64,000 nt of DNA, taken from the NCBI RefSeq assembly GCF_000022025.1, contig NC_011886.1:1178097-1242096 (forward strand), given 5' to 3'. The translations under genes and the position numbers were made by a program. Below the pieces are notes generated by a model. It did no database searches and had not been told where the DNA came from. It was given only the letters and a program-made list of their open reading frames with translations. Each line of letters begins with the position of its first letter. The stretch's first letter is position 1. This DNA comes from Pseudarthrobacter chlorophenolicus A6 (GTDB lineage: Bacteria; Actinomycetota; Actinomycetes; Actinomycetales; Micrococcaceae). This document shows positions 44,659-53,015 of the stretch, one piece after another.

Positions 44659-45900
44659 ATGACCACCACCACGGACAGCTACAGCATCATCACCCCGGAC
44701 GGGACGGTCAAGACGGCCGACGGCGCCGACTTCGCCTACCTGCCCGCGCCCACCGTGCAGAGCCACGCGGCCAACCTGCTCACCCTCCCGGACGGCCGGC
44801 TGGGCTGCGTCTGGTTCGGCGGCACCCAGGAAGGCGTGCCGGACATCTCCATCTGGTTCTCCGCCCTGGAACCGGGCAGCAAGCAGTGGTCCGCCCCGGA
44901 GCAGCTCTCGGACGACTCCACCCGGTCCGAGCAGAACCCCATCCTGTTCACGAATACTGACGGCGCTCTCTGGCTGCTGTACACCGCGCAGAAGGCGGGC
45001 AACCAGGACACGGCCGAGGTCCGCCGTCGTATTTCCCTGGACAGCGGCCGCACCTGGGGCGACGTGGAGACCCTGTTTGCCGCCAACGAGACCGGCGGCG
45101 TGTTCGTCCGCCAGCTGCCCGTGGTGCTGCCGTCCGGCCGGCTGATCATCCCGATCTTCCGCTGCATCACCACACCGGGGGAGAAGTGGGTGGGCAACAG
45201 CGACGACAGCGCCGTGATGATCTCCGACGACGCCGGCGCCACTTGGACCGAAACCGTCCTGCCGGGCAGCCTGGGCTGCGTCCACATGAACATCCAGCCC
45301 GTGGCCGACGGCTCGCTGCTGGCCCTGTTCCGCAGCCGCTGGGCCGACTCGATCTACGAATCCCGCTCCACCGATGACGGGTCCACCTGGAGCGAACCGG
45401 TCCCCACCGAGCTGCCCAACAACAACTCGTCCATCCAGTTCGTCGCGTTGAAGGACGGCCGCCTGGCCCTGGTCTACAACCACAGCCGGGCGGGCGAAGG
45501 CACCGAGCGGCGCCTCTCGCTGTATGACGAGATCGACGACGACGGCCTGGCCGACGAACAGGGGCAGGTGGCCGAACCGGACGCCTCGGCTTTCTCCGAG
45601 GACGACGGCGTGAAGCGCGCCTTCTGGGGCACGCCGCGCTCGCCGATGACCCTGGCCATCTCCGAGGACTCCGGCCGCAGCTGGCCCATCCGCCGGAACC
45701 TGGACGTGGGGGACGGGTACTGCCTGTCCAACAACTCACGCGACGGGCTCAACCGCGAATACTCCTACCCGTCCATCCACCAGGGCCCGGACGGCGCGCT
45801 GAACATCGCGTACACGTACTTCCGGCAGGCCATCAAGTTCGTCCGGGTTGACCCGCAGTGGGCCTACGACGGCACCACCACGCCGGGCGGGGACGCATGA
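44659..45900 (+). CDS. sialidase-fold (BNR repeat) protein
   Basis: 413 residues, start 5 bp after the aldolase gene. Four Asp-box-like repeats (SLDSGRTWGD, SDDAGATW, STDDGSTWSE, SEDSGRSWPI) mark a six-bladed beta-propeller of the exo-alpha-sialidase fold. An early R-I-P-type arginine region is weak. There is no signal peptide, so it acts inside the cell, on imported material. Its activity may be hydrolase or lyase rather than true sialidase. It ends in an ATGA overlap with the SDR gene. Confidence 0.8.
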   Translation: MTTTTDSYSIITPDGTVKTADGADFAYLPAPTVQSHAANLLTLPDGRLGCVWFGGTQEGVPDISIWFSALEPGSKQWSAPEQLSDDSTRSEQNPILFTNTDGALWLLYTAQKAGNQDTAEVRRRISLDSGRTWGDVETLFAANETGGVFVRQLPVVLPSGRLIIPIFRCITTPGEKWVGNSDDSAVMISDDAGATWTETVLPGSLGCVHMNIQPVADGSLLALFRSRWADSIYESRSTDDGSTWSEPVPTELPNNNSSIQFVALKDGRLALVYNHSRAGEGTERRLSLYDEIDDDGLADEQGQVAEPDASAFSEDDGVKRAFWGTPRSPMTLAISEDSGRSWPIRRNLDVGDGYCLSNNSRDGLNREYSYPSIHQGPDGALNIAYTYFRQAIKFVRVDPQWAYDGTTTPGGDA

Positions 45901-46577
45901 CGGTGTCCAAGCACGCTGTTGTTACCGGGACGAGCTCGGGCATTGGCAAGGCGATCGCGTCGAAGCTGCTGGCCGACGGGTGGAAGGTAACCGGGCTGAG
46001 CCGGACCGAATCCTCGCTGGAGGGGAAGTTCGAGTGGCTGCAGGCTGACCTGTCCGAGCCCGAGTCGCTGGCTAGTGTGGTGTCTTCGCTGGAGCCGGCC
46101 GATGCCCTGGTGCACGCCGCCGGGTTCCAGCGGACGGCTCATATGGGCTCCCTTGACCCGGCAGCGCTGGCGGGGATGTTCACCGTCCATGTGGCGGCGG
46201 CGTCGGTCCTGGCCAACGCGCTGGTGCCGTCCATGCCCGACGGCGGCCGGATCGTCCTGCTGGGAAGCCGCACCTCCACCGGCATGCCGGGCAAGAGCCA
46301 CTACGCCGCTACCAAGGCTGCGCTCATGGGGCTGGGCCGGACCTGGGCGCAGGAACTGGCACCGCGGGGGATCACGGTCAACGTGCTCTCACCTGGCCCG
46401 ACCGACACCCCGATGCTCAACGACCCCGGCCGCGCCGCCACTCCGGTGAAGCTGCCGGCCCTCGGCGCGCTGGTGGACCCGGAGGATGTGGCCGCCCTGG
46501 CCGCGTTCCTGCTGGGCCCGCACGGCAAGTCGATCACCGGCCAGAACTACGTCATCTGCGGCGGCGCCTCCCTCTGA
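45897..46577 (+). CDS. short-chain dehydrogenase/reductase
   Basis: 226 residues from the ATG overlapping the upstream stop. Nucleotide motif TGTSSGIGKAI, NAG-equivalent region VHAAGFQRT and catalytic Ser/Tyr-x3-Lys (GSRTSTGMPGKSHYAATK) are intact. It is the last gene of the operon and likely oxidises or reduces a sugar-derived intermediate. Confidence 0.9.
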   Translation: MTVSKHAVVTGTSSGIGKAIASKLLADGWKVTGLSRTESSLEGKFEWLQADLSEPESLASVVSSLEPADALVHAAGFQRTAHMGSLDPAALAGMFTVHVAAASVLANALVPSMPDGGRIVLLGSRTSTGMPGKSHYAATKAALMGLGRTWAQELAPRGITVNVLSPGPTDTPMLNDPGRAATPVKLPALGALVDPEDVAALAAFLLGPHGKSITGQNYVICGGASL

Positions 46578-46586
46578 CCCGGCGCG

Positions 46587-46679
46587 GTGGTTGAGCCTGT
46601 TGAAAACCAAGCCCCGCCCTCTTCGGTGGTTGAGCCTGTCGAAACCAAACCTGTCGAAGCCAAGCTCGTCGAAACCAGG
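46587..46679. repeat. REP-like repeat cluster (inverted copies of the 34935 element)
   Basis: Two good copies of GGTGGTTGAGCCTGTYGAAA and two partial ones (CCTGTCGAAGCCAA, GCTCGTCGAAACCA) follow the SDR stop codon. They are the reverse complement of the element at 34935 and 62322. Confidence 0.75.
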
Positions 46680-46692
46680 TTCGCCGAACGCC

Positions 46693-46767
46693 CGCTCACT
46701 CGTGGCGGTTAACCTTGGGACGCGCGCTCACTCGTGGCGGCTAACCTTGGGACGCGCGCTCACTTGC
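46693..46767. repeat. 32-bp tandem repeat, two copies plus a partial third
   Basis: Units starting CGCTCACTCGTGGCGG at 46693 and 46725 differ by one base; a third, partial and diverged, starts at 46757. Period 32. Confidence 0.85.
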
Positions 46768-46810
46768 GGCGGCCAGCGCCCGGTTTCCCTGGGCTGCTCC
46801 CGCCCAAATC

Positions 46811-46864
46811 GCTGGAACGGTGCGGGGACGCTGAACCGCTACAGCGTCCCCGCACCGTTCCAGC
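46811..46864. terminator. perfect 23-bp-stem hairpin
   Basis: GCTGGAACGGTGCGGGGACG (46811-46830) and the next three bases pair perfectly with 46842-46864, around an 8-nt AACCGCTA loop. It is far stronger than a normal terminator. It may end the long acid-sugar operon or be a mobile palindromic element; I cannot tell which. Confidence 0.6.
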
Positions 46865-47160
46865 GTCCTCGGCGTCAAGGCCCCATACTGGGCCCATTGC
46901 ACGTTTGTGCAGAGGCCATGGGGCTGGCGCCCACGCCAGGAGGCCGCGGAAAATACCTACCCACCAGTAACAACATCCTGTCCGGGCCGCGGCAGGACGT
47001 GGAAGCGGCCTCCGGCCACGCCACCGGATATCGCGCACGTTCGTGCACTTCCGCTCCGCAAAAGCCGCGTCGCTGCCAGCATGGAAACCGGCCCGGCGCC
47101 TGATGACCCCCAACACCAGGCGCCGGGCTTCCCCGTAGACAGACGAACAAAGAGGTTTCC

Positions 47161-48003
47161 ATGTCGTTCCTATCCCGGGCCCTGTCCGTTGTGGCAGCAG
47201 CGCTCCTTGCCACGTCCCTGATGGCAGTCCCCGCACAGGCCGTCGAGGTCTCCCCGCCGGGCGCAAATGACTGGTCTTGCAAACCGACGGCGGAGCACCC
47301 GTATCCGGTCATCCTGGTGCCGGGCACGTTCGAAAGCATGGCGAAGAACTGGTCCACCATGTCGCCGTACCTCAAGAGCCAGGGGTACTGCGTGTTCGCC
47401 CTCAACTACGGCGCCACCAACGGTGTGTACGCCACCGCTCCCGTGGCAGAGTCCGCCAAGCAGCTTGCCCCGTTCGTGGATTCCGTCCGGGCCGCCACCG
47501 GCGCCAAGCAGGTGGACCTGGTGGGCCACAGCCAGGGCGGCATGATGCCCCGGTACTACATGGGCTTCCTGGGCGGCGCCAAGTACGTCCACCACCTGGT
47601 GGGCATCGCACCGTCCAACCACGGAACCAAGGGCCTGATCGTGCCGCCGCCGGACTTGCTGCCCACGCCTGATTACACCCTTGCCGGGTGTGCCGCCTGC
47701 GCGGACCAGCAGGCAGGTTCCGCGTTCATGCAGCAGCTCAACTCCATCGGCGACACCGTGGCCGGGCCCTCCTACACCGTGATCTCCACGAAGTACGACG
47801 AGGTGGTCATCCCGTACAACAGCCAGTACCTGAACGGGAGCGCGCGGCAGGTCACCAACCTCACCATCCAGGACAAGTGCCCGGCCGACGTGTTCGAGCA
47901 TGACCAGACGCCGAACGATCCGGTGGTGCACCAGTGGGTGGGCAACGCCCTGGGCCGCGCGTCCGGTCCGGCCGACCCCGCGTTCCAGCCGGTCTGCCTC
48001 TAG
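47161..48003 (+). CDS. secreted lipase (triacylglycerol lipase-like)
   Basis: 280 residues with an N-terminal signal peptide ending near VPAQA. The alpha/beta-hydrolase core has oxyanion strand YPVILVPGTFES and nucleophile elbow GHSQGG (Ser about 123). The acid (DEVVIPYN) and histidine (VVHQWV) positions lie in the C-terminal half. This matches actinobacterial secreted lipases and esterases. It is monocistronic and followed by a strong hairpin. Confidence 0.9.
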   Translation: MSFLSRALSVVAAALLATSLMAVPAQAVEVSPPGANDWSCKPTAEHPYPVILVPGTFESMAKNWSTMSPYLKSQGYCVFALNYGATNGVYATAPVAESAKQLAPFVDSVRAATGAKQVDLVGHSQGGMMPRYYMGFLGGAKYVHHLVGIAPSNHGTKGLIVPPPDLLPTPDYTLAGCAACADQQAGSAFMQQLNSIGDTVAGPSYTVISTKYDEVVIPYNSQYLNGSARQVTNLTIQDKCPADVFEHDQTPNDPVVHQWVGNALGRASGPADPAFQPVCL

Positions 48004-48024
48004 CGGCACGGACGCAGGCCAAGG

Positions 48025-48078
48025 ACGAACGACGGCGGGTGGCTGGCTTCCAAAGGCCAGCCACCCGCCGTCGTTCGT
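48025..48078 (+). terminator. 22-bp-stem terminator after the lipase
   Basis: ACGAACGACGGCGGGTGGCTGG pairs with CCAGCCACCCGCCGTCGTTC plus GT, with a 10-nt loop. The gene before it and the convergent gene after it both end here, so it may work in both directions. Confidence 0.8.
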
Positions 48079-48097
48079 AGCTACTAAAGAAGGCGCT

Positions 48098-48901
48098 TCA
48101 GGAAGCCCGGGACGGCATTGCCTCGTGATGCCCGGCGGGCCGCCCCTCGGCAAGGTCCCAGTGCCGGTGCAGCGACTCCGCCAGCCGGCCGGGCTCGATC
48201 CGGTGGGGTGGGTCGAAGTGGTGGCGCCGGGGGAAAACCTCCAGATGGAAGTCGGGAAAGAAGACCCGGGCCAGCCGCGCCGCCACGTCGCCCTGGTCAT
48301 CGGGATGGCTCAGCCCGCCCACGGCGTAGTACACCGGCCGGCTGAACGCAGCCAGCCGTGCCCGGTCCAGGTGGTAGTCCTTGAACGTGCGCAGGAAAGC
48401 CAGGATCCCGGCGGGCCGCCTGGCCATCCACGGCGGCGGAGCGCCGGGCTCCGCAGGCGGCAGGACGACGTCGGGCCTCACCTGCAGCCGCATAAAGCCG
48501 GCCATGAACTCCTCCGGCGGCAGGCCCTCCAGTTCCTCGTACAACCGGCGGTGTTCCGTGTAGGAACGGCTCCAGTCCCAGGTTCCGGCCCAGGCCGGCT
48601 CCAGGACGGCGAGGCTCTGCAGCCGCTCCGGATGCTGCGCGGCGAACGCCAGCGCCACCGAACCGCCGCCCGAGTAGCCGAGCAGGTGGAACGTCTGCCA
48701 GCCCCGGGCGTCCGCCCCGCGGAGCACCCCGTCAACTTCGGTGTCGAGGGTCCAGCCGGGTGGAGGCTCGTCGCTCCGGTACAGCTCCAGGTCCTTGGCG
48801 ACAGCTCCCACGCCCGGCCCCAGGGCCCGGATCAGGTTGCCGTACGCCTGCTCCGCAGGAAGGACTGCACCGGGAAGGAGGATGACCCGAATCGGTTCCA
48901 T
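48098..48901 (-). CDS. alpha/beta hydrolase
   Basis: 267 residues from ATG at 48901 (MEPIRVILLPGAVLP). Oxyanion region LLPGAVLPAEQAYG, nucleophile elbow LLGYSGGGSVALAF (Ser about 82), and a C-terminal VYYAVGGLSHPDDQGD followed by FPRRHHFD, which provides the acid and histidine. There is no signal peptide. Substrate unknown. It overlaps the membrane-protein gene by 70 bp and belongs to the hemerythrin operon. Confidence 0.8.
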   Translation of the reverse strand: MEPIRVILLPGAVLPAEQAYGNLIRALGPGVGAVAKDLELYRSDEPPPGWTLDTEVDGVLRGADARGWQTFHLLGYSGGGSVALAFAAQHPERLQSLAVLEPAWAGTWDWSRSYTEHRRLYEELEGLPPEEFMAGFMRLQVRPDVVLPPAEPGAPPPWMARRPAGILAFLRTFKDYHLDRARLAAFSRPVYYAVGGLSHPDDQGDVAARLARVFFPDFHLEVFPRRHHFDPPHRIEPGRLAESLHRHWDLAEGRPAGHHEAMPSRAS

Positions 48902-49284
48902 GGAAGAACCATACGCCCGCGCCCGGAGAGCGCAATGGGGCGTTGGCGGCGGAGGTTCCGGGCGTGGAGGTAGGCCATCAGCACCAGGAGCGGGACGTGG
49001 ATGGCGGGCAGGTTGCGGGCGAACCACCGGGGCAGGTAGATGTCAGTGACGGACCCGCTCTGGGCGCCGTAGCGTTCGGCCAGGCCGGTGAGCGGGCAGC
49101 GGAAGCCGTTGCCCGCGAACACCAGGGACTCGCCGGCCACCACAGCGGCGGCAATTCCCACGCGCTTGTCGGTGCGCCCGGCCAGGCCCGCCGCCAGCAC
49201 ATAGACCACGCACGCCTCGATGGAGAACCACGCCAGCGTGTGGACCGCTTTGACTGCCGCCACCGCGGCACGCCGCGAAACCAT
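48832..49284 (-). CDS. small membrane protein of unknown function
   Basis: 150 residues with three hydrophobic segments: SIEACVVYVLAAGLAG, IAAAVVAGESLVFAG and FARNLPAIHVPLLVLMAYLH. A conserved-looking loop with a cysteine lies between them (NGFRCPLTGLAERYG). The tail is basic. It sits 3 bp after the hemerythrin stop and overlaps the next gene, so it is part of the operon. No family name is offered. Confidence 0.65.
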   Translation of the reverse strand: MVSRRAAVAAVKAVHTLAWFSIEACVVYVLAAGLAGRTDKRVGIAAAVVAGESLVFAGNGFRCPLTGLAERYGAQSGSVTDIYLPRWFARNLPAIHVPLLVLMAYLHARNLRRQRPIALSGRGRMVLPWNRFGSSSFPVQSFLRSRRTAT

Positions 49285-49287
49285 GGG

Positions 49288-50013
49288 CTACAGCGTCTCC
49301 GGAACCGGCCGCCCCGGGAAGAGCGTGGCGTACTGCTTCCGGTACATCCGGCGGCCCACCAGCTTGTACGCCAGCCGGACCGGGGCCGGGATCTCCTTGA
49401 ACAGCTCGGCACGGTCCGCGGGCGGGTTGGTGGCCAGCACCATGCCGAGGTAGGCCACCATGAATTTCTTGTCGAACTTGTCGATCCCGTGCTGCCCCAC
49501 CGCCGCGGCTTCCTTCTCGGTCATTACCCGGTCCACCACCGGCATGACCTCCGTGACCTCGCGGCGCAGGTGCACGTCCAGGACGGCCTTCAGGTCCTCG
49601 TACATGGCGGCGAGCTCCGACGCCGCCTGCTCATCCGCCGTACCCATCCAGCGCAGCCGCAACGGCTCAATGCGTTCCAGCCGCTGGGTGACCTGCCGGT
49701 GGTGCTCCAGCATCTGCGCGATGTGCAGGGCACAGCCGGGGGCGCGCTGCTCCAGCGGCGGGTACATGAGCAGGTCCTCGCCCTCGTGGTGAACATGGAG
49801 GACCATGTCGAAGTTCCCCAGTACCTCCCCGACGTACGCAGCCCGCGAGGTATCGCCCGCCGACACGGAACGGACCAGGCCCGGAGCCTCCGCATAGGCC
49901 CACAGGAAGAAGCGGTGGATGCGGCGCATGGCCGCGGTCCCGGTGCACAGGACCGGCCCGGGCGGCAGGGGAGCGGCGGTCTCACCGGGATGCATCGTGA
50001 AGAAGTCGGTCAT
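49288..50013 (-). CDS. hemerythrin HHE-domain protein
   Basis: 241 residues from MTDFFTMHPG at 50013. A hemerythrin-like four-helix bundle with iron-ligand histidines is apparent: RRIHRFFLWAYAEA, VLHVHHEGEDLLMYPPLEQ, LEHHRQVTQRLERI and DVHLRREVTEVMPVVDR. Such proteins sense or handle O2, NO or iron. Here it leads a three-gene operon with a membrane protein and a hydrolase. Confidence 0.85.
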   Translation of the reverse strand: MTDFFTMHPGETAAPLPPGPVLCTGTAAMRRIHRFFLWAYAEAPGLVRSVSAGDTSRAAYVGEVLGNFDMVLHVHHEGEDLLMYPPLEQRAPGCALHIAQMLEHHRQVTQRLERIEPLRLRWMGTADEQAASELAAMYEDLKAVLDVHLRREVTEVMPVVDRVMTEKEAAAVGQHGIDKFDKKFMVAYLGMVLATNPPADRAELFKEIPAPVRLAYKLVGRRMYRKQYATLFPGRPVPETL

Positions 50014-50137
50014 GGCAGGGCCCCTAATCGTCACGAGACCAGGCCTCTCCCCGCGAGCATCGTATCCCCGCGCCACACCGCGCACAATGCTCCCGCCGCA
50101 GGCCCTCCCCGCGGCGTTTGGCAGCCAGCGTGGACGT

Positions 50138-50163
50138 ACGACGGCGGGACGCGCCGCCGTCGT
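50138..50163. repeat. 10-bp-stem hairpin related to the lipase terminator
   Basis: ACGACGGCGG pairs with CCGCCGTCGT around 6 nt. The 12-mer CCGCCGTCGTTC also occurs in the hairpin at 48025-48078, suggesting a repeated hairpin module. Confidence 0.5.
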
Positions 50164-50221
50164 TCCTCCCGCCAAAGTGAGGGGCTGCTTCCCCTACCCA
50201 ACCGGTCCGCGCGGGCGCAAG

Positions 50222-51085
50222 ATGGCCCCTATGAAAATGAAGATGACAGGTGTGTTCCTGCTCCTCCTGGGGCTGTTTGCCGCGGGAATGGGCCCGGTGG
50301 CGGCCGCTCCACCGTCAGGAGGGACGGACCCGGTAGGCAACGACGTGTCCTGGCCCCAATGCGGCAAGACCCTTCCGGCTGCCACGGCCTTTGGAATCGT
50401 CGGCGTGACCGGAGGGCTGGCCAACAACACGAATCCCTGCCTCGCTGACCAGCTCGCCTGGGCGGCGGGCAAAGCAACCGGGGGTACTGCCCAGCCAAAA
50501 GTCGCCTTGTATGTCAACACCGCCAACCCGGGGCACGAGGGCTCCTGGTGGCCATCGTCCAATACCTACGCCAATGTCACAGTCTCCAACCCCTACGGAA
50601 CCTGTGGTTCCGGCGGTGGGGCAGCAGGCCCGGTGGATCTGCCCTGCTCCTACATGTACGGCTACGCCAAGGCCTATGACGACGCCACCATCAGGGGCAT
50701 CAGCAACCCCGGCACCTACTTCTGGTGGCTGGACGTGGAGACCGGCAACAGCTGGCAGACCGGCACCTCGAACGCCACGGCCCTGAACCGCGCCACGCTC
50801 GAAGGCATGGCCACGTACTTCAAGGGCATCACCGCCGGCAAGAAGGACGCCGACGGCAAACCGGCCGGCGTCGGGATCTACTCCACGGGCAGCCAGTGGG
50901 GCACGATCGCCGGGACGGTGCCGTCAGCCAGCCCACTCGCCGGCCTGCCGAGCTGGCTGGCAGGTGCCAAGACCCTGCGGGGCGCCCAATCGAACTGCTC
51001 CCTGCCTGGCCTGACCCCCGGCAGCCCGGTCAAGGTGACCCAATACGTTTCAGCCGGGCTCGACTACGACTACGCCTGCAGGTAG
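50222..51085 (+). CDS. secreted protein, possible glycoside-hydrolase-25-like fold
   Basis: 287 residues with an N-terminal signal peptide (MKMKMTGVFLLLLGLFAAGMGPVAAA); an ATG at 50231 is an alternative start. The mature domain begins DVSWPQCG, an Asp-containing strand followed by FGIVGVTGG, and contains YFWWLDVETGN and VGIYSTGSQWGTI. This order resembles GH25-like lysozyme and DUF1906 proteins. Enzymatic activity is not certain. Substrates would be cell wall or polysaccharide. Confidence 0.75.
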   Translation: MAPMKMKMTGVFLLLLGLFAAGMGPVAAAPPSGGTDPVGNDVSWPQCGKTLPAATAFGIVGVTGGLANNTNPCLADQLAWAAGKATGGTAQPKVALYVNTANPGHEGSWWPSSNTYANVTVSNPYGTCGSGGGAAGPVDLPCSYMYGYAKAYDDATIRGISNPGTYFWWLDVETGNSWQTGTSNATALNRATLEGMATYFKGITAGKKDADGKPAGVGIYSTGSQWGTIAGTVPSASPLAGLPSWLAGAKTLRGAQSNCSLPGLTPGSPVKVTQYVSAGLDYDYACR

Positions 51086-51258
51086 GCGCTCTCCGCGGGC
51101 CGGCACCGCCGTCGTCAACGTTGCCCAAGTAAGGGCCTCGGCCGGCTGTCCTCGGTGGAACGCGACCCCGCCACGGGAATTCTTCGGGCTGCGGCCAACC
51201 CGCGGGGAGCGCAGGGGACGCGGCCGGACGGTGAATTGCGAAAGCACGTCCCCGGCCG

Positions 51259-52245
51259 TCAGAAACCGGCAGCCCGAACAACATCGATCGAATCAGACAG
51301 CAGCCCTACCCTTCGAGCCACTGACGACCCCCGTGGCGCGGACACCTTCAGCCCGCGGTAAACCTCGCTGTTCGGGCCACCGGGTGTGGACTCCAGCGCA
51401 GCGCTCACCGACCGGATCGCCGCGGGAGTCAGCAACGACGCCGGCTCAACGGGTGCAGGCGGCACATGGCAGTCATCCCACGCTTCGCCGAAGCGGGTGG
51501 CTACCGGGGCGCACCCGGACAGGACAACCCCGGCCAGCAGCTCCGAGTCCAGGCACTCCCCGATATGGCGGTCTGCGGCACTTCCGTTGCGGCCTTCAAT
51601 GGCTGAGCGGCCCCAATTGACCGCCACTCCCGTTCCCGTTCCGGAGGTGGTGACTGCCTCCAGTTCCTCCTCCAGCGTTATGAAGCCCTTGACCGGAGTT
51701 TGGCCAGGTTTTGCCGCGTCACAGTGCTCCAGCACGGGCCGCGCACCGTCCCAGCCGACCGCCGCGAGCTGCTCCAGCGAGGCAGCCAGCGGGCCCGTGC
51801 CCGCGCTGCCGGCAGGCACACCGTGGGAAACAGGGCGCGGCGCGCTGTACAAATGCACCGCAAGGACCGCCTGGCGGCCCAGTGCAGCGTTAAGCGTCCG
51901 GACCGCCCCTGCGGCTGCGGCGGCACGCGCCACGGCGGCCTGCCTCCCGGCCGCGGTCAGGGACGCCAGCCCGAAGTCGGCTGAGCCATCCAGCCGGGAC
52001 ATCGTGTCCGGAATTGTGGTCACCACAAACGCCAGGTGGTCGGGAAGGTGCCGTACCTGCTCAAGGAACCAGTCGCCGTCGTACTTATGCAACTGGCCCG
52101 TGGGGTAGAACGGAATCTCAAGCCCGGAAACGCCGGGCAGCCTGGCTGCCGCGTGCAGGAGAGCCGCCTCAGCCTCGGGGTTCCATCCGTCCAGGGCGGG
52201 CGCTGCCGCGTAGCTGCTCAGGATCAGGCCCGCACTGCCGCTCAC
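51259..52245 (-). CDS. DUF4862-family protein
   Basis: 328 residues, probable TIM barrel (DGWNPEAEAALLHAAARLPGVSGLEIPFY, DHLAFVVTTIPDTMSRL, VLAVHLYSAPR, PVLEHCDAAKPG, GVAVNWGRSAIEG). The pattern matches DUF4862, related to sugar-isomerase-type barrels with unknown activity. ATGA overlap with the FAH gene, so it is part of the catabolic operon. His and Glu residues in the barrel strands could bind metal. Confidence 0.75.
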   Translation of the reverse strand: MSGSAGLILSSYAAAPALDGWNPEAEAALLHAAARLPGVSGLEIPFYPTGQLHKYDGDWFLEQVRHLPDHLAFVVTTIPDTMSRLDGSADFGLASLTAAGRQAAVARAAAAAGAVRTLNAALGRQAVLAVHLYSAPRPVSHGVPAGSAGTGPLAASLEQLAAVGWDGARPVLEHCDAAKPGQTPVKGFITLEEELEAVTTSGTGTGVAVNWGRSAIEGRNGSAADRHIGECLDSELLAGVVLSGCAPVATRFGEAWDDCHVPPAPVEPASLLTPAAIRSVSAALESTPGGPNSEVYRGLKVSAPRGSSVARRVGLLSDSIDVVRAAGF

Positions 52246-53015
52246 ACCCGGGCCGCCGCTGCGGACGTGACGGGGTTCGACAGTTTTCCCACGCCCGCAA
52301 TTTCCACCGAGACGATGTCACCCGGACTGAGCTCCAGGACGGACTCCTCGGCGGCCCATGGGGTGCCGGTGAGGATCACATCGCCGGGGTAAAGGGTCAT
52401 GAAGCGGGAACAGAACATGAGGAGTTCCCCCACGCTGAAGACCATGCTTGCCGTGGACGAGTCCTGGACCAGTTCGCCATTCACCCTGGTCCTGATGCGG
52501 AGTGACTGCAGGTCCGGAATCTCCTCCAGCGTCACCAGGTCAGGGCCGAGGGGGCAGAACGTGTCCAGGCTTTTCCCCCGCGTGGACTGCACATCCGCAG
52601 CCTGGAGATCCCGGGCCGACACATCGTTGGCCACCGTCACCCCCGCCACCGCCCGCAGTGCCTCCGCGGCGCTTCCCGCGTCTTTGAGGAGGCTGCCAAT
52701 GACGACGGCGAGCTCGCCTTCGCAGACCACCTGACCGGCCAGTGCCGGGTTGAGGATGATCGGGGCACCGTCCGCGGCCAGGCTGCCCGCGAACTTGCCG
52801 AAGACCAGGGGGATGCGTCCCGGTGCCCGCCGGTCCGGGGCTGTGCCTCCGGCGGGCCCGGGGGAGGAAAGGACTTCCGGATCAGGCGCCGGCCAGTAAT
52901 TCTCGCCAATGCCGATCAGCTGCCCGGGTATCCGGACGCCCGGCAACAGGGCGCAGGTCAGGGACGGACGCAGGTCCGGACCCGGCTCGGCCCGGACCAG
53001 GGGGTGCCGGGCCAT
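52242..53015 (-). CDS. fumarylacetoacetate-hydrolase-family enzyme
   Basis: 257 residues, shorter than true FAH but typical for bacterial FAH-family hydrolases and decarboxylases. The metal-site signature CEGELAVVIG supplies acidic ligands, and ANDVSARDLQAADVQ and GDVILTGTP are the usual C-terminal motifs. Its ATG follows the ABC ATPase stop directly. It likely cleaves or decarboxylates a keto or dicarboxylic acid produced by the amidase pathway; the substrate is not known. Confidence 0.88.
   Translation of the reverse strand: MARHPLVRAEPGPDLRPSLTCALLPGVRIPGQLIGIGENYWPAPDPEVLSSPGPAGGTAPDRRAPGRIPLVFGKFAGSLAADGAPIILNPALAGQVVCEGELAVVIGSLLKDAGSAAEALRAVAGVTVANDVSARDLQAADVQSTRGKSLDTFCPLGPDLVTLEEIPDLQSLRIRTRVNGELVQDSSTASMVFSVGELLMFCSRFMTLYPGDVILTGTPWAAEESVLELSPGDIVSVEIAGVGKLSNPVTSAAAARV

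Larger units (their letters stand above)
46578..47160. other. 583-bp intergenic region with stacked repeats and a large hairpin
   Basis: It holds, in order, the REP-like cluster (46587-46679), a 32-bp tandem repeat (46693-46767) and a 23-bp-stem hairpin (46811-46864). A lower-complexity leader to the lipase gene follows. No gene is convincing. Confidence 0.7.
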
